Positions 55,791-64,000 of a stretch of 64,000 nt of DNA are shown here, piece after piece (the stretch's first letter is position 1; every line of letters starts with the position of its first letter). The DNA comes from Chrysomallon squamiferum. Taxonomy: Eukaryota > Mollusca > Gastropoda > Neomphalida > Peltospiridae. The translations under genes and the position numbers were made by a program. Below the pieces are notes generated by a model. That model ran no database searches and was not told the DNA's origin. It saw nothing but the letters and a program-made list of their open reading frames with translations. The stretch is taken from positions 5,539,989 to 5,603,988 of the forward strand of contig CM022668.1 of assembly GCA_012295275.1 (NCBI GenBank), in the 5' to 3' direction.

Positions 55791-56389
55791 ACAGCTAATC
55801 CATTTTAATATAAAAAAGTAAAAGTAAATTAATGTTTTAAAATAGAGAAATCTCGACCACATCAGTAATAATAGTAATAATGATAATAATAATAACAATA
55901 AATCTGTTTTAGACATTACTACTAATAAATATTTGTTATATAAACAAAAATATATGTTACTGTAAGAACCATACAAAACTGCATACACAGAAAAATAATT
56001 TATATGTGCATATTTTTGCATTTTCTGTTGCTAAATTGTTATGATATATTTACAGAATGTCTTGTCTACATAATCAAAGGATGCGCATTAAATTTTCACT
56101 AGACTTATTACAAAATTAACATTTATCTGAATTTTCTATAGCATATAATACCAAATGCTTATTTGTTGTTTAGATAAATAACAAGATCTTGTACTGAAAA
56201 TATTTAAGCCCTGTGTCTGTAGTTAGCTTGAATGGAAGATGTGCACTTTTCCACCATTTGTCACCGAACTTTATACCAAAATTATGCTATTTTGTTTTCT
56301 TATTTATTTCATAAAGACTCTTTATTAATAGTTAGCATTAAGCCATTGTAAATCGAAAATTGTGGTGTAGAGATATATATATTTTTTTT
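55791..56389. other. Intergenic, nothing recognised
   Basis: AT-rich DNA between the duplicated BTB upstream block and the LINE relic. Part may be the unrecognised 3' end of that LINE. Confidence 0.4.
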
Positions 56390-57140
56390 ATTATTTCAAA
56401 ACGCAATTCATGAAAGCCACTATCAAGAAAGATAAAGCAATTTTGATTTACTGACCCCAAAACGAATATCAGTGAAGCTCTAGAATGTCAACATTTACTC
56501 AAAAGAGAGGCAATGTCTTCGTCCGAATACGCATATTAAATCCACGATATCTTTAATGCATTACAAAATAACTTAATATTTAGTGCTTGTAAACCACCAT
56601 TTTCATAATCGTCAAAATATCTTCTACTGTTTCTTTTTTTCTGACTATTTTATGAGGCTTTTTTATTCCAAATAAACTGAAATTATGAAACAAATATTAT
56701 AGAGAAATAATTTGTTGGATTTGGCAGTAAAGAAGAAATATAAACAACTTTCGATTACAGTAATTTTTTATAAAGCTAAGAAACAACAACTGAAGCAACC
56801 TTTGAACCTTATTGAACTTTGCATTAAAGTTTAGTTGTATCTGATCCGTGGAAAACCGTACCGCAAGTGCTGTAAATTGTGTAGCACATTTTAATGTATG
56901 TTTTTAACATAATGTTTCTGTGATCATTTTGGACTTTGCCTAATTTTATTATATCTGTTTTATCTTTATTAACTGTTAGAACGTATATATCGGTAAACTG
57001 TTTTAATGTCTCTACATACGCTTATAGAGTTTTATCACACCAACGTGACAGCACTGTTGTGTTCCTGGCAAATTTTGACATTTTAAATTCATTACCGTTA
57101 ATCTCAATCCCGTGTACATGTTTGATATTTCTTACTAAGA
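56390..57140 (-). pseudogene. L1-like (L1/Tx1 type) LINE reverse transcriptase relic
   Basis: On the minus strand from about 57120 downward the sequence reads HVHGIEINGNEFKMSKFA, then RNTTVL and, after a stop, LKQFTDIYVLTVNKDKTDII. This is the RT region around the catalytic YADDT box of L1-like elements (xxIxGxExKxSQFADDTTLF). Here the Asp-Asp pair has become Arg-Asn, so it is catalytically dead. Further on, at about 56680-56540, comes FQFIWNKKAS and DDYENGGLQALNIKLF, the characteristic post-RT block of L1/Tx1 elements. Several stops and frameshifts interrupt it. No 3' end, poly(A) tail or endonuclease was identified. Confidence 0.6.
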
Positions 57141-58365
57141 TTAAAAGAAACCTTTGTACAACCTTTGTACCTTTGAACCGTTTAGTAATCTTACCTTTTA
57201 TGTATAAACACGATTCATGTTTATTATAAATGGTCGATATTCATCTTTGAATTGACACACCAAATTTAAATATTGATTTTCTTTTATTTTCTTTCTTTTC
57301 TTTTTTTAATTCCACGATATTATATAACTTTTAGTTTCAGTTTTTTCATCAAAAATCTACAATTAATTAAGAATAAATTCGAAACACTAAAGGGAAATAA
57401 TTCAAACTTTCTCTTCATGCAAGTGGTAAAGGAATTATCTCCCACTGTATCAGTAAACACTTTTCTTGTCTGCTCTATGAAAATAGTTAAACACGATGTA
57501 TTTGTTACTGAACATTTACTTTGAACGGTGATAATTAAACAACAGAATTGTACTTTATACTTATAAAAGGTTGGTTTAGAAAAACACTAATAACTCATTT
57601 TAAATATAAAACAAAACCGAACAGACAGATCTAGAAGCGACATAGTAGTAACTGTTATGTAGTTGTAACAGCTAACTCCAACAGCAGAAGTAGTAGCTTG
57701 GACATATTAGCAGCCGCTGTCGTAGTGGTTGTTGCAAAAGAACAGCAGTCTGCAGTAATTAAGACACAGTAAAGGTGCAGGCTTAGTGTCTGTGTTGGTT
57801 ACTTGTATCTACGACACTTGTAACTGTTTTCCTTGTTGCTGTTCTTGAATAAATCCATTTCGATCTTCTCTAGACTTTTTATTTTCTTCTTCCTCGTTTG
57901 TTTTCCTTTTCTTCTTTTAACTAAGGAATGTTCGATATCATCTGATATTTTTAATAAACGTAACCAAGTATATTGTTTTGTTTTGTATCCCAGTTTAGTG
58001 AAGATAAAAGCTAGCTTAACGACTGTTAATGGCTGTTTAATGTTGTCGTTTTATTACAAACCACTGCCTCCTTTTGATGATCGAAAAAATCAACAAAAAC
58101 GAACCCGGGAGCAGGTCAGCACTAATCATAGGAGGGGCAGATACCCACATCCGGTTGTGAACGAAAACACAGCAAATGAATTAGCTCTGCCCAATACACG
58201 TTAGTTGCAAGCATTGTCAGCAGACGATCAAATTAGAATGAGCAGACGACACTGTTTTCATTTGGCGCGGTTTATTTCTCATGTCCTGCTCTTTGACTAT
58301 TAATAGAAAGGTAATTGAAACTTTCAACAATGGCGGATGAAAAGGAACGATACTTTACGCATTTC
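57141..58365. other. Between the LINE relic and the BTB pseudogene, unidentified
   Basis: A plus-strand frame at 57833-58204 (123 residues, hydrophobic start, basic end) has no recognisable family. The GC-richer stretch 58080-58340, which includes CAACAATGGCGGATGAAAAG, resembles a start-codon context but opens only about 29 codons. Confidence 0.35.
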
Positions 58366-59204
58366 AAAGAAATATCAAAATACCGGATACGAAGGCATAA
58401 ATCTTCTCAGTGTTTTTAAAGTATGTGAAAACACACACACCGTCACATGCACACACTTACACACACAGACATGGAAACACGCGTATGAAAAAGTGAGGAA
58501 GACAGACATACATACAGACAGAAACCTAGATAAAATTACCGTTTTTGTTAGTAATCTAATTATTTTCTAATTAATTAATCTCACACAATTATCTCACTTT
58601 TTAAAGTCTTACTCTTCTTCTTTTACACATATCTTTATACGGATGACGTCATACTAACAGGGGACCACGTCACCGGTCTGCTGTATCTATCGAGGAAGTA
58701 CTTCATCACAATACTTGAAGCCAAATGCGTAAACTATTTCGAGTTGTCGTTGTCGTCACAGAATGCGTGCGTCGTGCTTGAACAAGGTCACCTGTTTGAT
58801 GAACTTGATCTAAGGAAAAAAACTGTTGACTATATTTTGAAAAATGGCGACGAAGTTTTGTAGTCAGATGAAGTCACCGATCTTTGTCACCAATGTCTGG
58901 TTGAGATCATACGATCAGACGAACTGACAGCAGACGAGAAAAATGTTTTGAAGCCGCTGTGAAGTGGGCTGACAGCGCGTGCAGGAAGCAAGGAAAACAG
59001 ACGAGTGAAAAAAACATGCGCGAAGCACTGGGAGAGTTCGTGAAGCACGTGCGTTATCCATTACTTGATCAGACGTATTTTGTAAAACATGTGATACCCA
59101 GTCACATACTCACTGAGACAGAAGGATTCAAAATTACAAAACATTTCCTTTGTCCAGATGAAGATGTTTCACCTTTCAACTCAGACAAGAGAACTGCAAT
59201 TATG
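58366..59204 (+). pseudogene. BTBD6-like pseudogene, broken, lacking the PHR domain
   Basis: This is a third copy of the BTB gene, inverted relative to the other two. About 55 nt of the end of exon 1 remain (58366-58420, ending in TTTTTAAA before GTATGTG). They are followed by a recognisable copy of the small intron, so the copy arose at DNA level and is not retroposed. The acceptor CACAG has become CACAT through loss of two bases near 58629. Exon 2 then reads YLYTDDVILTGDHVTGLLYL through the BTB end and BACK. A TAG at 58861-58863 replaces the Lys of VLKSDEV. One T is missing from a T run at 58945-58948, which shifts the frame before the KWADSACRKQG motif. Homology stops at about 59204, just after DVSPFNSDKRTAIM, where the PHR domain should begin. 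The frame continues to 59306 with unrelated sequence. An ATG at 58330 opens only a short, unrelated reading. Confidence 0.85.
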
Positions 59205-61300
59205 TTAAAGCTTATGGAAATAAGAGGTCACCCAGATATATTTTATGGGGCGACTAATGTTTTACATCCCAATCGCCTATACGGAACTTTCGCTGAAATT
59301 CGGTGACCGGATATTTGGAGCCCAGCATATTATCTCTCGTATTAAGAAATGTGTTTTGTAATACCAATTGATATTTTAATATTTTTTTAATATTTCAGTC
59401 AGAACATGTCACTAATTGCATCTTGTGATAATTTCTAACATTTTGTGGCATTAGCTGTCACATGTTTCTTCATAATGCTTAGATCATACAATTTTAAATT
59501 TATAATTTTAATATTTCAGCATGTTTTTATATATAACTATCTTATTCAGTTGTTCAACTGAGATTTGTCCATGTTTAAAATTTTTCAGATTAAATAATTA
59601 ATATTTCAGCTACATTATTTTTCATATTATAGATATATAAATCCGTTTTTTTCTATCTTCAGTACTTGAGTATTTCAGAAACTGTTGCTGAAAGTGGAAA
59701 TCTTCCCTCAACATTTTTATTTTTGTTTGCTGCTGCTGATGTGATGTCACCTCTATTTAAACTGACTCATGCAGAACGAGAATGTTAACAGCAGTATTCA
59801 GTATACTTAATCAATATTTGTGAATACAATGTTTTGTGGCAGTGATTTTGTTTCTACATGATTTATATTTGCCTATTTTGTCACATTGCTTAAAGTAATT
59901 ACTGATTATTGATAGATATAATAATTTTAAAAATGTAACTTTCAATTTATGGCTAATTTAAGAAACGAAATCTGCCTCTGCTGTCTAACGAAAACAAAAA
60001 CTGATGCATTGTGGGTTTTTAAAAATATTTACATAATTTACTTTCTTATTTATTTAGTTATCTGCTTATTTACTTATTTCATTCATTGCTAAGCATTTAC
60101 TTATTTAGCTACTTACTTATCTCATTTGATGTGATGTCACCTCTATTTAAACTGGAAAATCATTCAGAGGTAGATCACTTTTAATTTTTCTAATTAATTA
60201 CTATTTTTAATTTATGAATATATGATTTATATAATAATTATTGTAAATGTTGTTTGAAAATTAAGCTTCAAAGATTGAGCAGACATAATTTTATTTTTCT
60301 CTTTTGTCATTGTTGTTTTTATCAGAAAAGAAACAACTGAGATTTGCCTGAAAAAACTCAGAACTGAAAGCATGTTGCTCTGGTCAAAAGCTTTATATCA
60401 TTTGTAAGAAATTAAATATATTTATGCGTCAATTAATTATTCTGAAATATTCAAAGCAGATAAAAATAATAAAAATAAATAGATAAAATTTTGGAAACCC
60501 GTTATTAATGACTGCTAGTTTTTTAGTTTAGTTCTTAGTATTATTTACTTATTTATTTTATTGTTATCATCATCATTACTATTTGAATTTTGTATTATTG
60601 TTATTGTCAATGATAAACATTTAACATCTTTTCGGGTGATGTTTTAAACACAAATAATTAACTTTGATAAGTTAAAGATAAATCTTTTATAAATTTCATT
60701 ATATCATATATTTTAGTTATTTCACTTTGTTCTCTGGTGTGAGACACTATAAGTCTCCCTGACTCTGAAGATTTCCGGCGAAACATCAGTTGACTACAGT
60801 CTGAACAAACTGGAGGAAGAATCCCAGCTTTGTTATAAAATCTTCATTTACATCCAGTTGCTCACACTTTCAGCGGGTACTGGCTTTTTAAGATTATACT
60901 TTGCTGTTGTTAATGAAATGAAATACAATAAAATACAATAAATGAAATAAAATACAGTGAATTATATTACTAATACTATTAATTTCCAGCTTTTACCAAA
61001 CTGTAACATGTTTTATATCCAAAGATAGCAGTGTGCTTTAAAAATGTTAAATAAGATTTATATATTTTCTTTTTTACTTTTAAACAAAATGTCTATTTTG
61101 TTTCAGTTTTAAACAGGAGAACCAGATCTATATTAAACAGTTATGCCTTTTATGTTTTATTTTATTTTATGTTTTTAATGGTAATCTTCAAATAAACACA
61201 AACAAAATATACAAAACGAAATAAAGAATATTATATTCAAAGCGCTCAAAATAAAAGGTCTTGATTATTTAAATATGAGTTTTTTAATATTTCTATGGCT
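59205..61300. other. Downstream of the BTB pseudogene, no gene recognised
   Basis: A word GATGTGATGTCACCTCTATT occurs twice (about 59738 and 60127), 390 bases apart. A GC-richer patch at 60740-60890 (GAAGATTTCCGGCGAAACAT) looks like part of a dispersed element, but no family is certain. Confidence 0.4.
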
Positions 61301-61500
61301 NNNNNNNNNNNNNNNNNNNNNNNNNNNNNNNNNNNNNNNNNNNNNNNNNNNNNNNNNNNNNNNNNNNNNNNNNNNNNNNNNNNNNNNNNNNNNNNNNNNN
61401 NNNNNNNNNNNNNNNNNNNNNNNNNNNNNNNNNNNNNNNNNNNNNNNNNNNNNNNNNNNNNNNNNNNNNNNNNNNNNNNNNNNNNNNNNNNNNNNNNNNN
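61301..61500. other. Assembly gap (200 N)
   Basis: There are exactly 200 undetermined bases. The round number suggests a scaffold gap of nominal size. Frames called across it are artefacts. Confidence 0.99.
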
Positions 61501-62009
61501 ATACACTATTTGGAAGCGGATGGATTTACAATAGATTTTCTTCAGTTGTTTACTCTGTCCCGAACAAGATAATCAAATAAATACCGAGATGGGTGGCTGA
61601 ACATAAACAGAGAACAGTTAATAGTTACTATATTAACAGCTTTCATTGAAATTACAAAATCACCACGTGCAGTTCTAGAGCGAAATGAAATAGAAAATAT
61701 GTATTAAAACTGGAATTTTCCACTGTACACGTACACAAAATAAAAAGTTACACGTTGCACATCTCTTTCTCTGTGTCTTTCGTCATCTGTCTCGTTGTGT
61801 ATTTACATGTCCATGTTTCATTATAAGTCTCTTTTACTCTCTGTTGATCTCTCTAACACATACATACACATATTTACATAGATATACACACTATGTATAT
61901 ATTTAGATACATACTTACGTACGTATGTACATTAAGAATATTCTTCTTTTTTCTAACTGATGTATTAATGTGATTACTTTTTGTATTTTTTCTTTATTTC
62001 TCTCTGAAG
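61501..62009. other. Between the gap and the first possible microexon
   Basis: AT-rich, with TCTCT-rich stretches near 61758-61860 and ACATACACATA runs. No exon was recognised, although earlier exons of the cysteine-rich gene could lie here or in the gap. Confidence 0.4.
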
Positions 62010-62021
62010 CTGCACCAGCAA
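62010..62021 (+). CDS. Possible 12-nt microexon 1 of the cysteine-rich gene
   Basis: CTGCACCAGCAA lies between a strong pyrimidine tract ending in CTCTGAAG and GTAAGATATC. In phase 1-1 it adds Ala-Pro-Ala. The surrounding 90 bases are similar to those around 62832-62843, so the microexon and its downstream intron look tandemly duplicated. No transcript evidence is available. Confidence 0.35.
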
Positions 62022-62831
62022 GTAAGATATCAAACATTATTTTTGACAATTTGTTTTCTCTATAAAGAAATACATGAAATACATCCAGATATATTTGATA
62101 CGGAACGCATATTAACATCTAATACATTGACACAAACACACATTCACTAACATACATAACTCGTACATGTACACATTTTTCAATACATTTGGAAACACAC
62201 ACGATAGTTTTGTTGAAAATACAGATGCTGTTTTATTTAACATATCTGAAACAACAGAACCTCAAAAGTCCCTTTTAGTTACGCTTCATGCAGATTCCAT
62301 ATTTACCAATACAAACGTCGATGCTGCCACATTTTCTGTTTAGAGAACATTTGGAGAAAACCCAGATACAGAGAAATCATCTGAAAGCATTATAGAATAA
62401 TTTGAATTAAGGAAAAACGTAACATCTTTGAATTTAAATGAGAAATGAATCAACAGATTTACGGGTAAATGTTTCAACCGAAATTTTTTGTGTTTGTATC
62501 GGTTTGAAACAAAGCAAGCAAAAATCAACTGTGATATGTCTGGTATTTATTTTCATTATTTGGCATGATAACTGTACTGGAAGGATTTACAACTGTTTTC
62601 AGTAAAGATTTAAAAATGTTTTATAATGTTTTCAGAGGATAAGTATTGTTTTTCGTGTAATGTTGGATGCTTCGTATTTCTTTGTATATTTTGAGAAAGG
62701 ATTTCTTCTAAATAATTTTAAGTAGGCTCAGCTATCTATTGTATTAATCTAGAAGTGGATTTGAATAAACCACTGTATGCTTTAGTTTGTAGTTTTAAAA
62801 TATATATTCTTCTTTTTTTTTTCGTTTGAAG

Positions 62832-62843
62832 CTCCTCTTCCAG
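62832..62843 (+). CDS. Possible 12-nt microexon 2 of the cysteine-rich gene
   Basis: CTCCTCTTCCAG lies between a T-rich tract ending in GTTTGAAG and GTAAGATATC, the same donor as microexon 1. After microexon 1 it reads Thr-Pro-Leu-Pro. The downstream flank (ATGAAACACATCCAGATAT) matches the flank after 62021. Confidence 0.35.
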
Positions 62844-63003
62844 GTAAGATATCAAAGATCTTTTCTTAATTTAGTTTCTCCATAGAAAAAAAATGTATGA
62901 AACACATCCAGATATTTACATCAGTGCATTTATATAAACAGATACTCATTTCGTACATACATATGTACATACATACATATATGTTTCTATCTTTCGCTCA
63001 AAG

Positions 63004-63012
63004 CGTCTCCAA
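63004..63012 (+). CDS. Possible 9-nt microexon 3 of the cysteine-rich gene
   Basis: CGTCTCCAA lies between CTTTCGCTCAAAG and GTAAATCT. Its length is a multiple of three and it fits phase 1-1, giving Ala-Ser-Pro before the exon at 63099. It is the weakest of the three because its donor is less canonical and it has no duplicate. Confidence 0.28.
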
Positions 63013-63098
63013 GTAAATCTTATTATTGATTATTGAGAGAGACCATATCTTTCTACTTTAACGATTTTTCTTTTTATCCTCTCTGATATTCCTATTAG

Positions 63099-63218
63099 AC
63101 TGTGTCGATCATGAAAGCCCATCTTCCCAGTGTATGACAGGAGCAGCTTGTGCGCTTATGTCTGCCCTTACTACTGAAGATTTCAGATGTTCGGATGCAG
63201 CTCACGTGTGCTGCTATA
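63099..63218 (+). CDS. Candidate exon: six-cysteine CLIP-like extracellular domain
   Basis: This 120-nt stretch is bordered by a pyrimidine-rich acceptor (CCTATTAG) and a GTAAGT donor. Read in phase 1-1 it encodes a 39-residue cysteine-rich module beginning CVDHESPSSQC and ending HVCCY. Cysteine spacing is C-x9-C-x5-C-x12-C-x6-CC. A terminal CC pair with a short C-x5-C earlier resembles CLIP (disulphide-knot) modules found before secreted serine proteases. Phase 1-1 symmetrical exons are typical of shuffled extracellular domains. Three possible microexons upstream are in compatible phase. The longer reading that opens at the internal ATG (63134) and runs through the donor into the intron is probably an artefact. 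CLIP identity is by pattern only; another six-cysteine fold is possible. No protease domain is visible before the window ends. Confidence 0.5.
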
Positions 63219-64000
63219 GTAAGTCCATGTTAACTGATTGGATAATGCTTGTGTCTTCTTTTACGTCCGTACAACTTCTCTTCAGCAACATCACGCATAA
63301 CGCTCTATTTCCACAGGGCAATTTAAAAAATTTAATAAAAACCACTATTTATTTAAATACCGTCACAACTATTTCCAGAAGGAGACAGTTGTGTCAGTTT
63401 TCTTTTATAATATTTCACTAAAGGTATGTTATTGTATTTCTGAAAAGGATACTGTAAATTATTTCAACTTTTTCAAACTTTCTTCTCATTTAATCACGTT
63501 TCGGCAAAACAGAAAGTATTTTACGAGTTAGAACTGTTTTTCATAAATATGATTTTAAGCACGAAAATGTCATTCGTGTGAATATTTTAATCCAGCTGCC
63601 CATGATTGGGAAAATCATTTTAAAATACTCTCAATAGAGCAAACCTTCATCCTCGGCTCAAAAGCAAAAACAGATATTTTGAAACCTGAATTAGAAGTCT
63701 TCTGGAATCGCACGTTACAAACCACAAACCACTTTTTTGAATAAATTTTAAATTTGACAGATTAAAAGGGTAGATCAAATAATTTTCAAAATACTTGACA
63801 ATGGCCGCATCTTTGTCAAGTGTAAAATGGTGACGGAGCACTATTTTACTTAGCGACTATGAAACGTGTAATAACTGCATGTCCCATCATAATTTGCAGT
63901 CAAAACGACATCTTACTCGCATCGCGATTTTCAGAATCATATGTCTGGATAAAGTCATATTCTCCAAGGATCTACTAATGAATTCAGTAAAAAATACGGA
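63219..64000. other. Downstream of the six-cysteine exon, no further exon recognised
   Basis: CTTCTCTTCAG near 63275 is an acceptor-like site, but no convincing coding stretch follows before the window ends. Confidence 0.4.

Noticed and set aside
57833-58204. 123-residue plus-strand frame with a hydrophobic N-terminus
   Set aside because: No family was recognised, the composition is biased and no splice or promoter context is seen. It is mentioned only as unidentified sequence.
61246-61580. Open frames across the N run
   Set aside because: They exist only because undetermined bases contain no stop.

Overview
The window is AT-rich, repeat-rich metazoan nuclear DNA. Short genes split by small introns with GT/AG ends, L1-type, hAT-type and MULE-type transposon relics, very dense microsatellites and a 200-base assembly gap all fit an animal genome. 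The style suggests a lophotrochozoan, probably a mollusc. That is an inference from gene and transposon flavour; no marker gene fixes the species.

The recognisable genes belong to one family of BTB-BACK-PHR proteins of the BTBD6/BTBD3 type. The left edge (1-514, minus strand) carries exon 1 and the start of exon 2 of one copy. A complete two-exon copy encoding 435 residues lies at 50575-52122 (minus). A broken copy lies at about 58366-59204 (plus), inverted relative to the others. It has lost its splice acceptor, has a nonsense codon and a frameshift, and stops exactly at the BACK/PHR boundary. The roughly 4 kb upstream of the first two genes are duplicates of each other (1-4165 and 51577-55790). 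Orphan pieces of the same upstream region, without a gene, sit at 4600-5800 and 22740-24330.

Most of the space between the two genes is repeats. From 9.6 to 22.65 kb runs a direct array of a complex unit of about 2.9 kb, with three submodules called here M1, M2 and M3. From 26.1 to 31.2 kb the same modules run in the opposite orientation. Between the two arms lie an orphan copy of the BTB upstream region and a 1.5 kb minisatellite (24528-26058) with a 33-bp unit. The region 31.4-38.7 kb is quieter. It holds a decayed MULE transposase (34.6-35.0 kb), several unidentified GC-richer islands and three short tandem repeats. A recent tandem segmental duplication (39819-42840 and 42841-46350) follows, with its breakpoint inside an M1 module. 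A hAT-like C-terminal relic (47641-47775) precedes the complete BTB gene.

To the right of the BTB pseudogene, an L1-like reverse-transcriptase relic lies on the minus strand at 56390-57140. Beyond the assembly gap, the last 2 kb contain a candidate secreted-protein locus on the plus strand. Three possible microexons of 12, 12 and 9 nt precede a 120-nt exon with six cysteines in a CLIP-like pattern. All four have GT/AG borders and share the same phase. No tRNA, rRNA or CRISPR was recognised. The genes do not form a pathway; the theme is expansion and decay of a BTB gene cluster inside a repeat-driven region.
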